From: Cyanodermella asteris
Taxonomy: Eukaryota > Ascomycota > Lecanoromycetes > Ostropales > Stictidaceae
Reading direction: 5' to 3'
Length of the DNA: 64,000 nt
NCBI GenBank assembly: GCA_900618795.1
Contig: UYJD01000001.1
Span: forward strand, 745,221-809,220
Made by a program: the position numbers and the translations under genes. The number at the start of each line of letters is the position of its first letter. Position 1 is the stretch's first letter. Shown here one piece after another: positions 19,088 to 30,015 of this stretch. The notes beneath the pieces are model-generated. The model searched no databases and was not told the DNA's origin. It saw only the letters and a list, made by a program, of their open reading frames with translations.

Positions 19088-22000
19088 TTATTCGTCGGAG
19101 ACTAAAGGGGTATCGGTATATGGGTACACGGTACCATCTCGCAGCTCGTGAGCCATAGCTCCTGGCTTGACAACAGACCTCCTTCCGCTCTTTCGTCTTA
19201 TGGCTTCTTTGGCAGCGTCTCTGGCCTGCATAAAATTTGTTCGGAGTTGCAGCTTCTTGTTGGCAGGCATGGTTGCCCACCAAACATGCAGTTGCTGGCA
19301 TAATTCGAGTTCGCCTTCACCATATTCAACGGCTGGTCCGGTAGTCTTGACCTCACCATCGGCGTCGAATACAGCCCAGCTGCTGCGAGCTGTGCTGATC
19401 AGCATGGGTTTGCGTCTTTTTGACTCGCATTTGAATTCGTGAAGTAGCACGATGTCATTAGCGACAGCAGACAGGGGCAACGCAGACTTCAGAGGCCTGA
19501 ATATCTGGACGGAGCGCAGGGCCTGCGACGCATCTTGCATGCTTCCATCGGTAACGTAGAGGGTCAGATGCCAGTCTCGTGGACCGGTCGATGCACGTTC
19601 TGGCTTCGTCGCGCCTACAACCAAGCTCAGGGTATCCACTGTCTTCCGATAGGAATGTGCGAGACTTGATAGGGGAGACAAATACGCATGCTGAGTGCGG
19701 TAACCGTTGCTGAGGGGTGGCAGGGTTCCTTCAAGATCATGAGCATGCTGTGTCTCCTGGAGAAGTTGTTGGCTGACTTGATCGAGATTGCTTTCGGCAT
19801 TGTCGTCACTCTGCTTCCCCTGGACTGTATCGGCGGGTTGGGGAGTAGGCGCCGGCGAATCTTCAGCACCGTCCGTTTGATTCAACAAAGAGCTCTTGTC
19901 AAGTGCTTTGTCCGAATCGAGCAAGCTATGGTCCATTTTTGTATGTCGAGTGCTCCTCCTAGGCTGTAATTTGTTCTCGGGCCCTAGCGGCGATTGCTTA
20001 ACTTTGGCTTTGGCGCGAATGTTCGTTTCATCCGGCTCCGCAGACATGGATCGCGACTCGCCCGTTGCCTGACCAGTTAAGGCTGATGTGACGTCTTGTG
20101 GCTTCGCTCTCTGTCCCCTAGTTTGCCCAGGTTGGATTCGGGCTTCAGGTTGCGGCGAAGATCTTTGCCCACTACCATTGGGCACGATCTCAGTGGATCG
20201 AAATCTTGTCCTACGAGTTGAACGCCGTAAAGCTGGTTCGGCCTCGGCCTCGGGCTCAGACTCTTGATTCGTCACCAGAGAAGTCTGGAGCGCTTCGGCT
20301 GTCGAGATTAGCCCCAGACTTTGCTGGGCTTTCTCAGTTGTTAGAACCTGATCTCCTGTGGCCTTTCCTATTGGTATGACATCGTGTGTCTCTGCTCCGA
20401 CCGGCTCGAACGCCCCGGAACTGTGCTCTACACTCTCTTGCCTGCGCTCCCCGAATGTGGTTGTTTGTTCACCAAGTTCGTCGACAGCCGGCAGCGAAGT
20501 TGTTGCAGACCCTTCGCCACCGGCTATATTGGAAGATGTCATCCACAACGGCTTTCCGGGAGAGCTAGTGAAGTCGTTTGCGTTCGCCTGTACAGCCACT
20601 TCGTCTGAATAGCCGGGTATTTGGTGCGCTGGCTCGATATAGTCATCACCATACTCATTCACTGAATCTGTGGCGGACGCTTCCAAACGTTGATGCTGGC
20701 TCTCTGGTATAAGTGAAACTTCTTCCACTTCTGCTTCGTTGAGCAAGGCTTCGTCGCTCTCCCTCGAGCTCTCTGTCGGCGATGTCTGCGAAGTTTCATG
20801 CTCAATCGCATCTTTTTCCATGTACAATAGTTCTAGGGCTTCTGGCTGGGGATGCGGCAACCATGCGTTTGCTTCATCACCATGCTCAGCGATGGCGTCC
20901 TGATCGGTATCACGAGAGAACAGTGGTCTCCCATCCAATTCCAAAGTTTCAGCTTCGCTGTCGCTTGCCGCCTTTTCGGACAGCGTCAGAGCATCTTTGG
21001 CGGTCGACTCCGCCTCGGAATCCTCTTCTGATTGCTCAGGGCTACCAAATGCCCCACTGCTGTGTAGTAGAGCTTCATTCTGTGACGCGTTGCGTAAATG
21101 ATCAGAATCATGCAACTCGACGCCTCGAGCCAGTCCTTCAACGTTTTGCTCCTCAGTGAATACAGATGACTCTTGGCTTTGGTTATTGGCGGCAGGTAAA
21201 GCAACCCTAAGTAGCTCGGCCGAATCGACTGGGTCTGCCGACTCAGACTCTGAACTCCCCGCCTGGGAGCTCAACTCTATGACCTCCAATCCATGGGCAC
21301 TAAGCTGGCGGTCAGGTTCTGCTGAGAGCACATGATCTGAAGGCTTCTCGTGGACTGCTGATCCTCCCTCAATAAAATCGTGGTCAATCTGTTCTGTGTC
21401 AGCATCGACATCTGCATCAGCAACAATGCTATCAGAATGTGCGTCTGATCCAGGTCTGTGGTCGGTTTGACTTGGTGGAAATTCAAAGCTTTGTTCCCCA
21501 TGGGTGAGACCATCTACCAGCACAGCCCCGTCGCTGCCCTTGTCATTCTCGAAGTAATCCTCATTGTTTCCCAGGCCAATGCCAAAGGCTTCAGCGGCTA
21601 GGCTTGTTTGCGTCGAATCGAGCTCCACATCTGTGGTCAAATGCGATGGCGGGGGCTGGGACCACCAAGCTGCCTGTGAATCTGCTTGCGGGTGGGAGTC
21701 GGATAGTTCAACATCATTGCTAGTTCCTCTCATTTGCGCATCTTCATCTGGGTCCGCAGATATATCATTGTCGAAGTTATGACGCGTTTCCACAGTAGTT
21801 TCCATCAGATGAGAGTCCAAGGCGGTATTTTCTAGTATTGAGGTCTCCAGTGCTGTTTCGAATATCTCGGGTTCGCTGTTTGGAGCAAAGGAGCTTGATT
21901 GCCTTTCCGCTGACACATTCGTGAGGTTGCTCGACTGCAAGGGCTGCGCATGGGTTGCGTTGGTGGCTGGCATCGCTGAAGCAAGAAAGCCGTCCAGAGA

Positions 22001-22792
22001 AGGCGCCGCATCTAGAGGCTCTATTGGTGCGCTTGGCTTAGTTTGGTGCTCTCCCAGTAGCGCAGCCGTTGCTGCATCGACCAGACCTGCCTCTCGTTCA
22101 TCATCTGAGCTATTCCTAACCAGGCGCCAGTGGCGGCCCTGCCTGCCAGACTTGAGTCGTTTTGGGGCTGGTTCATCGCCGATGCCATATTCGCCTGCAA
22201 AAAGGTCGTATGAGCTTGGCGCCAGCGCCTCATATAACGGACGCTTTTTAAGAAAAGCTGGCGACGACCAAGAATCGTGAGATCTGAAGCTGGAAGGCGA
22301 CGAAGTCGCGTCTGTTGTCTTATCAGGAGCGTGGGGCACAAATGTAGGAGTACGAGGCACAGCAGGTTCATCGGGTTGTGGGCTTTCACCGCTTGAGCCG
22401 ATGTGAATTGCTTTCGCTGTGCCGTCTTGGACGACTTGCAGATGGAGGTGCTTATCAAAGAGCAGCTCCCAACCGATACTGCTTCCTGGCGTGCGTATTG
22501 CGGCGCTCTTCGGATCCTCCAGAAGCCATTTGCAGCCGGCCAGATCGACTTGAAGCTCATTTCCAGACACGATGCCTACCCTGGCCAGGGATTTGGCACA
22601 GGAACCTCTGAAAGTGAGACGCACTTGTCCTTTATTTCGGCGCAAACGGAAATCAGGCTCAACAAGCAGCAGACTGAAAGCCTTCTTGGACGAGGAGTAG
22701 GGCCACAACAAGGTGACTGTGCCCCTGACATGAACCGCGGATGTGTCGACGACGCCAGGCTCCAACCCAGCTATCGGCACCTGGACACTCAT
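19088..22792 (-). CDS. Cdc13/Pot1-like telomeric single-strand DNA-binding protein
   Basis: One exon, 1234 residues from the ATG at 22792 (MSVQVPIAGLEPG; ten further codons lie upstream). Two conserved ends flank a long disordered middle. The C-terminal region (about 1030-1140) resembles the Pot1/Cdc13 telomere-end OB domain (Telo_bind): AYLSPLSSLAHSYRKTVDTL, GPRDWHLTLYVTDGSM, VQIFRPLKSALPLS, NDIVLLHEF, and KPMLISTARSSWAVFD. The N-terminal region (about 18-110) looks like another OB fold (VHVRGTVTLLWPYSSSKKAF to LQVDLAGCKWLLED). The 800-residue centre is acidic and Ser/Glu/Asp-rich. The likely role is binding telomeric 3' overhangs and linking to Stn1-Ten1; this is inference from the domain. 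The C-terminus is short and basic. Confidence 0.75.
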   Translation of the reverse strand: MSVQVPIAGLEPGVVDTSAVHVRGTVTLLWPYSSSKKAFSLLLVEPDFRLRRNKGQVRLTFRGSCAKSLARVGIVSGNELQVDLAGCKWLLEDPKSAAIRTPGSSIGWELLFDKHLHLQVVQDGTAKAIHIGSSGESPQPDEPAVPRTPTFVPHAPDKTTDATSSPSSFRSHDSWSSPAFLKKRPLYEALAPSSYDLFAGEYGIGDEPAPKRLKSGRQGRHWRLVRNSSDDEREAGLVDAATAALLGEHQTKPSAPIEPLDAAPSLDGFLASAMPATNATHAQPLQSSNLTNVSAERQSSSFAPNSEPEIFETALETSILENTALDSHLMETTVETRHNFDNDISADPDEDAQMRGTSNDVELSDSHPQADSQAAWWSQPPPSHLTTDVELDSTQTSLAAEAFGIGLGNNEDYFENDKGSDGAVLVDGLTHGEQSFEFPPSQTDHRPGSDAHSDSIVADADVDADTEQIDHDFIEGGSAVHEKPSDHVLSAEPDRQLSAHGLEVIELSSQAGSSESESADPVDSAELLRVALPAANNQSQESSVFTEEQNVEGLARGVELHDSDHLRNASQNEALLHSSGAFGSPEQSEEDSEAESTAKDALTLSEKAASDSEAETLELDGRPLFSRDTDQDAIAEHGDEANAWLPHPQPEALELLYMEKDAIEHETSQTSPTESSRESDEALLNEAEVEEVSLIPESQHQRLEASATDSVNEYGDDYIEPAHQIPGYSDEVAVQANANDFTSSPGKPLWMTSSNIAGGEGSATTSLPAVDELGEQTTTFGERRQESVEHSSGAFEPVGAETHDVIPIGKATGDQVLTTEKAQQSLGLISTAEALQTSLVTNQESEPEAEAEPALRRSTRRTRFRSTEIVPNGSGQRSSPQPEARIQPGQTRGQRAKPQDVTSALTGQATGESRSMSAEPDETNIRAKAKVKQSPLGPENKLQPRRSTRHTKMDHSLLDSDKALDKSSLLNQTDGAEDSPAPTPQPADTVQGKQSDDNAESNLDQVSQQLLQETQHAHDLEGTLPPLSNGYRTQHAYLSPLSSLAHSYRKTVDTLSLVVGATKPERASTGPRDWHLTLYVTDGSMQDASQALRSVQIFRPLKSALPLSAVANDIVLLHEFKCESKRRKPMLISTARSSWAVFDADGEVKTTGPAVEYGEGELELCQQLHVWWATMPANKKLQLRTNFMQARDAAKEAIRRKSGRRSVVKPGAMAHELRDGTVYPYTDTPLVSDE

Positions 22793-23649
22793 CGTTGGGC
22801 CAAGATGTAGAGCCTTGCGCATCTGGCCATTCTGATGAGAGAATAATACAAGTCCCGCAAGCGTTTTGGACGCTCAATTCACGAGCTGGCTCAGGTGCAA
22901 CTGCGAAGTCCGTGGAGCGGATGACGCGCGACTTTGATTGCAAGGAGCGTGCCAGATTATGACCGATCGAATGTCAGACCTGATCGGAGCTTCGTTCCTC
23001 AAGCAGGAGGCCTTCTGCTCCTATAATGAGTCGATGGCAGGTGCTGAGAGCGGACCTCGAACTGCTTGCGGCGATTAGACATGGAGCTTGACTCAGCTCG
23101 CCTGCTTGCGCCACAAAGCTCGGGGAAATCGGAAATGGCGGTGCAGTATACCAGCCACAAACCCACTCGCTCACAGCTCTGCGCAAGCTCGGCAAGGTCG
23201 TCGACAGGTCAACGCGACCAAAATGTAACTTGTTTATCTGCTCATGAATAACGGTGTGGCAGGAGCGCATCAGAAGATGAGCTGAGCTTCCTCGCTAAAT
23301 ACTACATACACATCAATTGCCGTGAAAAATGTGCCTGTGCCTACGCGTCTGCACCATAGAGTTGATTAAACCAAGCTCAGCCAGCAAACCGATAGGGACC
23401 TTGGGAACGGTGTTGACGTACTTGCGTAATGATTTCATCTTCGAACAGAGTTGCTGATTGCACCTAGTAGCATTCTGCGCTCAGCCCTGCCACCTTGCTT
23501 CCAGGTTTCGTGGAGCTCCATTGCTCCCAGCCAAGCTCATCGATGACCTAACGCCGTGCGTAACTTAGGCTGCCAGCGCTCGAAGCCAACAGCGACTGAG
23601 TCCGCCTGCAACGCTTCACGATTTCCTGGCGTGCACATACTCAACGACA
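22793..23649. other. intergenic, divergent promoter region
   Basis: Between the Cdc13-like gene (-) and SEC12 (+). A 98-codon minus frame at 22974-23270 has no recognised domain. Nothing else seen. Confidence 0.5.
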
Positions 23650-25668
23650 ATGGCGTCAAAGATAAGGCTCGACTATCCGGTGTATACCTCCAGCTTCGAC
23701 CCCTTCAACAACGACTTCCTTTTCGTTGGCGGCGGCGGAGGAGAAGGGCGCAGCGGCATCCCCAACGCGATCACTCTTTTGGACACCTCTGCCCATGACA
23801 GTATCAAGAGTCCCAGGGAGATCAGCTTGTCAAGAGACGAGGACTCCGTGCAATCTATTGCGGTTGCGCATTCAGACGCCAATGCCGCCACACTCCTCGC
23901 GGGCATCAACTCATCCCAGGCCGATCAAGATGCAGGCAAGAACGAACACCTCCGTGCTTTTCGGGTTTCATACCCTTTGCGCAAGGCCGCCGAATCACAA
24001 TCACAGGAGCTAGAACCTCCCAGACCGCTGGGCAGAGCTTCCATCTTCACACCGACGAAAGCACCGAAGCAGGAAACCTACCAGAAAGTGCTGCGCTTAT
24101 CGCCAGCAAGAGCAGACATCGAGACTCGTCTTGGCGCTGTCGCTACACGAGATGCGCCTTCAGGAGAGGTCATACTGTTTGATGCGTCGAAGCAGGCCCC
24201 TGGGCCCAGTGATGTCTTGCATCGCATCCGGCTGGGCAAGGGTGAAGAGGCGGGAGACATCGATATCATTGAAGGCTCAGATGGTGGATATTTGGTCACA
24301 TACTGTACAGACACCAATGTTCATGTCTTCGAAATTGATCCCAAGGGCGGCCACCGATTTGTCCCTGTATATCAAGGCTCCAAACGTGATGGATCTTTCC
24401 GCTCAATCCGCTTCTTGGATCGCAACCACATCTTGACCGTCAGGAACTTTCCAAGAAAGACGGGCGCCCAAATCTTTATTCTCAAAATCCCCTCAAAAGT
24501 CGCGCAAGGCAAGCAAGTTTACGGCAAAGGCCTGCATGCAGGCTTCAACGCCGCTCTTGCGTTAGACGTTGCTCGTCTCCCTGCGTTGGATGGCGCATCG
24601 ATGAGGCAGTATATCGTCGCCGTCGCTGGCCAGGACGGGTCGCTTGTCCTGTTCACCATCGACCAGAACCCAAAGCTAGAGAGTCAATTGAAAGTGAAGC
24701 AGCATAGTGTGTTTAGGGACCTCCATCCGGCTGGAATCACATCGCTCGCCTTTTCCCACTTCAAGTCACCGTATTCCGGAACGGCCACTACGCCCCTGAG
24801 ACTCAAACTTGCTTCCACAAGCTTCGCCAATACCGTTGTCGTCCACACTTTCCCTCTTAGATCACATCCGAACCCTCGACAAGCCACTTATCAGACCCTA
24901 GCCACGCCTGCGCAGCGCACAGCTGGAGATTCGCTGCTATCACTAACCACTGGGGCGCTCGTTGTTGCTTTTGTCGCCATTCTCATTCAAGCCGTTTCCG
25001 AGCTGCAAGGAAGCGCAAGACATGAACTGCTGTACGCTAGAAACTGGGTACCGGAGGAAATCAAGTATCTTTTCGGAGGACCCTCAGATTTGGGAAATAT
25101 CAGAGTAGCTTCACAACAAGACAAGACAGATTCCCCTGAGTCCCCAGCGTTGAGTACTGCAGTCTCGGACGCGGTCTCTCGCATCATAGCCGCAGGAAGT
25201 CAAGTTCCGAGTGTCGAAGATGTCAAGGCTGGTGTGCCCTATTTGGAGGAGGTTACTCAACATATCACGAATGATGTGCCTGTTAACGCTCAAGCTGGCG
25301 CACAAAAGATTATCCAGTCACCGACTGATGCAGACAAGGCGAACAGACGAGCCTCCAAGAAGATCCGCAGTATTCTGCATGCATTTTCTCGTAGAGGCGA
25401 TCAACAGGCCGATGCGAACGCTCCTGGGGCAGTTATGCTAGCGGATTCTCCGACGGGGCTGGGGCTGACCTTGAGTACCCACGAACATGAGGACCACCTT
25501 GCGAGCAGCGGGGCGAAGAAATGGGAAGAGCTGAGTGAGGAGGAGAAGCATGTCTGGAGGAAGCGGCTGGCGCAAGCAGGACACTGGGCAGAGGGAGAGA
25601 CGGAGAAGATATTGAAAGGGGTCTTCTTTGGCACCCTCGCGGCTCTTGTAGGTAATGCAGTGGGCTGA
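23650..25668 (+). CDS. SEC12: SEC12 guanine-nucleotide exchange factor for Sar1
   Basis: Sec12 family, an ER membrane exchange factor that loads Sar1 with GTP and starts COPII coat assembly. One exon, 672 residues. The N-terminal beta-propeller carries the family hallmark FLFVGGGGGEGRSGIPNAIT (about residues 23-42; the Sec12 GGGGxxxxG loop that binds potassium), followed by LLDTS and WD-like strands through HPAGITSLAFSH. A single transmembrane helix sits at about residues 428-455 (LLSLTTGALVVAFVAILIQA), with a roughly 215-residue lumenal tail rich in charged residues. Orientation (cytosolic propeller, C-terminal lumenal tail) follows the family. The start has the family beginning MASKIRLDYPVYTSSFDP. 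Confidence 0.9.
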   Translation: MASKIRLDYPVYTSSFDPFNNDFLFVGGGGGEGRSGIPNAITLLDTSAHDSIKSPREISLSRDEDSVQSIAVAHSDANAATLLAGINSSQADQDAGKNEHLRAFRVSYPLRKAAESQSQELEPPRPLGRASIFTPTKAPKQETYQKVLRLSPARADIETRLGAVATRDAPSGEVILFDASKQAPGPSDVLHRIRLGKGEEAGDIDIIEGSDGGYLVTYCTDTNVHVFEIDPKGGHRFVPVYQGSKRDGSFRSIRFLDRNHILTVRNFPRKTGAQIFILKIPSKVAQGKQVYGKGLHAGFNAALALDVARLPALDGASMRQYIVAVAGQDGSLVLFTIDQNPKLESQLKVKQHSVFRDLHPAGITSLAFSHFKSPYSGTATTPLRLKLASTSFANTVVVHTFPLRSHPNPRQATYQTLATPAQRTAGDSLLSLTTGALVVAFVAILIQAVSELQGSARHELLYARNWVPEEIKYLFGGPSDLGNIRVASQQDKTDSPESPALSTAVSDAVSRIIAAGSQVPSVEDVKAGVPYLEEVTQHITNDVPVNAQAGAQKIIQSPTDADKANRRASKKIRSILHAFSRRGDQQADANAPGAVMLADSPTGLGLTLSTHEHEDHLASSGAKKWEELSEEEKHVWRKRLAQAGHWAEGETEKILKGVFFGTLAALVGNAVG

Positions 25669-27434
25669 AGACTTCGAGGCAGTAATTACCACCCGAGAGC
25701 TGCCCGGTTTATCAGAACAAGAGAAGTGTACATGAGATTATTGCCGTCATCGTCTCCTCTACTATGTCGTCGGGATTGGGCTCACTGAGTAGGTGCCTCG
25801 CAAATCAAAGCACGTCCGCAATCTTGCTGCTTGGTTTCCGTTCAAAGGGTAGATGGAAGCGACCAAGATTCCAGTCTGGAAGGTACGTGGTCTTATGCTT
25901 GGCTGGCGATGCGAGTAACGAGTGAATTGTCCGTCGGAATAGTTGAAGGATAATCTTGGCAAGACTGGTGGCTACGTACTAGTAGGTAGGGGACTTTGAC
26001 CCGCTCATGTGTTTTCATTTTTTCAAGTGATGAAGTACGTAGTGCAGCTGCAGATGCTAGGGATATTGGAACTACCTACCCAGGCCAATACCTTCCTACC
26101 AACTAGGGCAATCCCATGCAGCCCAGTGCAAGTGGTTTGCGCCTGCGTCATTGTCGTCGCTGATGATTAGGCCGACTGTGCGTTCTCCGAGTCCGCACGA
26201 TGCATTTCCGCTGCTACTACTAGTCTACTAGTCTCGCTGCCCAATGTCAGTGTAGGCCAAGATGAGTTATGATGGCATCGTGGCCATGATGGGCAGTCCT
26301 GGGCGGATCGTCGCTCAGCAATGCAGGAATCGAGACATGCCAAAACGAACCAGCTGTATAACAGCATATCCCATCTTGCTTCACAAGCGGCGGGCTGTCA
26401 ACGTGGACAGATTCGATCTCACCATGGACCGATGAAGCCGTGGCGGATCGAGTCGGGATGCACGGGAAGTATGTCGCGTGAAAACGTGCCTCTTTACAGC
26501 GTAGAGGCATCATGCCTTGTCTGGCGCATCGTCAAGGATCGGTCGAGCTGCAGGAGGCACGCAATGATAGAAATGAAGAGCCGATGCCAATGGCTGAGTG
26601 GTAGAAAAGGGTGATTTTCCGGCGCAGAGGCAGTTTAGTTGGGCAGACATCCACGGAACTACCGTTTTCGACGTTGGCGATTCGCTGCCTGCAAACAAAA
26701 GGCCGCTGCAGGCCCCACGCAAAGCGAGCAATAATACAGTAATATTCTCTCACAGGGCATATTGGGGCCGGCTGTTGCGCGCAACTCAGATGCTTGGAGA
26801 TGCGCTGGCCGCCAGTGGACAACAGCGAATAAACGACTTTGTCCAACCTGCCGGGCTCTCCAGTCACCACCACCGTCTGCGCCCTGTCGACTTCGGCACA
26901 CTCCACCTTATTCCTGAGGATCCCATGGGCTTTCAATGTCTTTGCTGGCCGCCCTAGTCAATTCGTTCCTTGCCTTCTCGAACACCACCTTTGCGCCGCC
27001 GCCGGACTACTTCATCCACTGTCCGCCGCCCCCTTTGTGCTCTCCTGGGCTTGTCTTACCCTCTCTGCTCGTTCTGGGATGCCCTTGCGAGCTTATCTGT
27101 ATCTCTGAATCTGTCAGTTCTTTTGTCTGGTGTGAGGGAGACAACGTGCGCTGTTTCGCCTCGACCGCAGTAATTGTCTCCGTGCATCTTCACCGCTTAT
27201 AGCATCAGAGCTGTGGCACGCTGCCAAGTCCTACTCAGCAGCGCAACTTTCCTTCCGGGCGAGCTCATACACCACCACTTTGTCTAACATCGTGCGACGT
27301 CAAGGCGCATCGGTATTGCTTGTGTCCCGCGTGGCCCAACTGTGCGAATTCCCTGCCTGCAGTGCGTTTCCTCATAAGATCGCCTGTCGCGAGCCGCCTT
27401 TCCATGTCCATCGATCTGTCCCCGATCATCGTCA
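25669..27434. other. 1.8 kb without a recognised gene
   Basis: Downstream of SEC12 and upstream of the kinase gene. The last 500 bases (about 26930-27430) are C/T-rich on the plus strand and look like a long promoter/5' leader of the kinase gene. Around 25970-26110 are several CTACCTACC/TACGTAC words. Several overlapping short frames on both strands show no domain. Confidence 0.5.
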
Positions 27435-30015
27435 ATGAGCTCAGTCACCTCCCAGGATGGGCCACTCAGCAGCAACAAGTCCAGCATTGTTCCTCGCACT
27501 GCCAAGAGTCCCGAGCGGCAGTCAGCGACGAAATGGCATCAGCGTTTCAGCAGGAAGCTATTTGGCCGCGATGACGGCCCCGTCGCAGCCGCATCTCCAG
27601 CCGCACACAACGGGCTCAGCAACGCGCTGCTGCCCGCCTCCAACTTGGCCGGACCAAGCAATGCTACAGTGTCTGCCACGCCTTTGGATAGGACCGCTTT
27701 CTCAAAGGACCGCTTCTCGCGCCAAGTTGTCCCTGGTCTCCCTCGCCCACCCACATTCCGACGGCAGTTGTCAGAGCGCAGAGAACGTCTTTCGCCGAGC
27801 GAAATAACTCACAACGAGCGGCGTACCCTGTCGGTGGACAGGCGGCGTGCATTTAGCACAAGACCTGCCTCGCCATCTACTGACTTCACCGATGCCAGAA
27901 TTTCAGCGCCGGCTGTATGCGATTTTCCAGATCAAGCATCCACCATGAGAGCACAATCGATACCGACCTTGCCCCAGCAACATGAATCCCAGCAGTCAAA
28001 CATCAACTCCATGCTGATGCAAATACCGACAAACCCTCCAACACCTCCTCCCGACGACCATTCCCACATGCCCGAGGGCACTTCGCGCAGCGCCTCAGTC
28101 GCAATCGACATTCAGGCTGAGCTCGAGTCCAAGTGGATACTTAATCTTTCGATGCATTTTAGAGACAAATCTCCCAGGGAAAAGTTTTTCGTTACCTATG
28201 CGGAGACGCCGACGAGGTGGAGGAGAGTCACTGTGTCTTGCGACTACCGCAATGCGCCGCCAGACTCGCTCGAAGCGGATCTGCGTGGCTTGAGTTATCA
28301 GCGAGATAAGAGTGCTCGCATATACGAATCCATCCGCACCAGCTTGCCCGATATCCAGTTCTACGATACTGTCACCAACCTTCGGCTGGAGACGAGCGCT
28401 GACGAGCGCCTTCACGTTCATGTGACCGAGGACGTGAATGAGATCATTCCATATCCAGACAAGCATATCTTGAGCCATTTATCGTCAATACCACACGTAT
28501 CGGAGGAGCAGGTCCATTTTCTCAGTCACATGTCTGGCTTCGTTTATAAAGTGCGCGTCGGCCACGAGCTACTAATCAAGAAGGAAATCCCAGGCCCGGA
28601 CAGCGTAGAAGAGTTTCTATACGAGGTTAATGCTCTCAGCTCTCTGACAGGGTCAAGCACCGTCGTCCAGATCCGTGGGCTTGTGATTGACGACGATTCG
28701 GGCACCATAACGGGACTTTTGATTGATTACTACGACAAGGGACCTCTCGTCGACATCCTTTTCGATCACAGGGGAGAGCTATCCTGGGAGCGGCGTGCCA
28801 AATGGGCGACACAGATCATACAAGGACTGGCCGAAATACACGAAGCAGGCTTCGTGCAAGGCGACTTCACCGTTAGTAATGTATGTGTCGGCGCCGATGA
28901 CAATGCCCGCATCATCGATATCAACAGACGAGGCTGCCCAGTCGGTTGGGAGCCGCCCGAAATCGCAGCGATGATCGAAAGTGGCCAGAGGATCAGCATG
29001 TATATAGGCGTGAAAAGCGACCTCTTTCAACTGGGCATGGTTCTGTGGGCCATCGCAAATGAGGACGACGAGCCCGAGAGACGGCAGCGCCCGTTGCGAC
29101 TTGACGAGGAGAATTCAAACGGTTGCACACCCGCACCGTCGTGGTTTCGCCGCATCACGAACCGTTGCCTGGATCCCCAGCCCAACAAGCGTCCTGCTGC
29201 AAACAAGCTCTTGGATGCTCTGTCTGCAGACCAGATATTCTCGACAGCCAATGATGCCGATTCACCGGCCGAATCCCGAGTACATACCTGGGCATCTTCA
29301 AGCACTGCCGTGCCACCTCTCACTCGGTCGCGAGATGCTAGTGGGAAGTTTCGAAGTCGTAGCACTTCGCGTTCCTCCGATGATCATGAGGAGGTGTCCC
29401 GTGGACGTTCGCCGCCGCACAACTCTGCCCATCTGAGAGCTGATTGGCAGCGGGATTTCCTCCGCAGCAATTCGCAGAGCCGTTTCGTGGAAGGCTCGTG
29501 TCGTGATCTTGACGCGCTCGACGCTGGCATCACTGACGAGCCCCTAACGCCGGAGCCCGAAATTGTTCCAATCGATCCGACAGGTGGAGGTTGGCGTGAA
29601 ATCACGGTCGATGGGCGTGGCTACATCGTGCGGGAGGAGCACTTTGGCACGGTGCCTGCTGCCGTTGGTGAAGATGCGCTGGACCAGCTCCCTCTTTCCG
29701 CACCAGCAGTATCTGGTGTTCCTGCTGCTGCTGCAATTCCCCAGGCACCAGATCCACCTTCCCGTGCCTTCAAGCACATAGACAGCGGCCTTGGTGACAT
29801 GGAAACAGAGCCTGCCGCTGCGAACGTTGAGCCTGGACCGCGGCTGTCTCCGACAGACCAAGCTGCACCTGCATGGGACAGATGAAACGGAGATTTTCAT
29901 GCAAGCGCGTGGGCGTCGAAGGCAGTCGAAGGACAAGATGAGGAAAGAGATTGAGAGATTGAAGAAAGAGGCACGACATAGGCAAGAGCTGCGCATGCGC
30001 TCAAATGTACACTAA
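27435..30015 (+). CDS. atypical protein kinase-domain protein
   Basis: Proposed exons 27435..29793 and 29882..30015 (88-base intron, donor GTGACA, acceptor GACAG), 830 residues. Without the intron the frame stops at 29885. The spliced version adds a basic coiled-coil-like end (ETEIFMQARGRRRQ, then RKEIERLKKEARHRQ). The kinase domain spans about residues 358-598: beta-3 lysine in LLIKKEIPG (about 381), alpha-C glutamate in EEFLYEVNAL, a catalytic loop reading GFVQGDFTVSN (HRD changed to QGD, with Asp and Asn kept), a DIN triplet in place of DFG, and PPE in place of APE. N-terminal 230 residues are Ser/Pro-rich and disordered. Catalytic Asp, Asn and metal Asp remain, so activity is possible. 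Substrate and orthologue not recognised. Confidence 0.75.

Noticed and set aside
26570-26620. tRNA-like GGCTGAGTGGT word (Leu/Ser D-arm look)
   Set aside because: No matching T-arm or acceptor stem follows.
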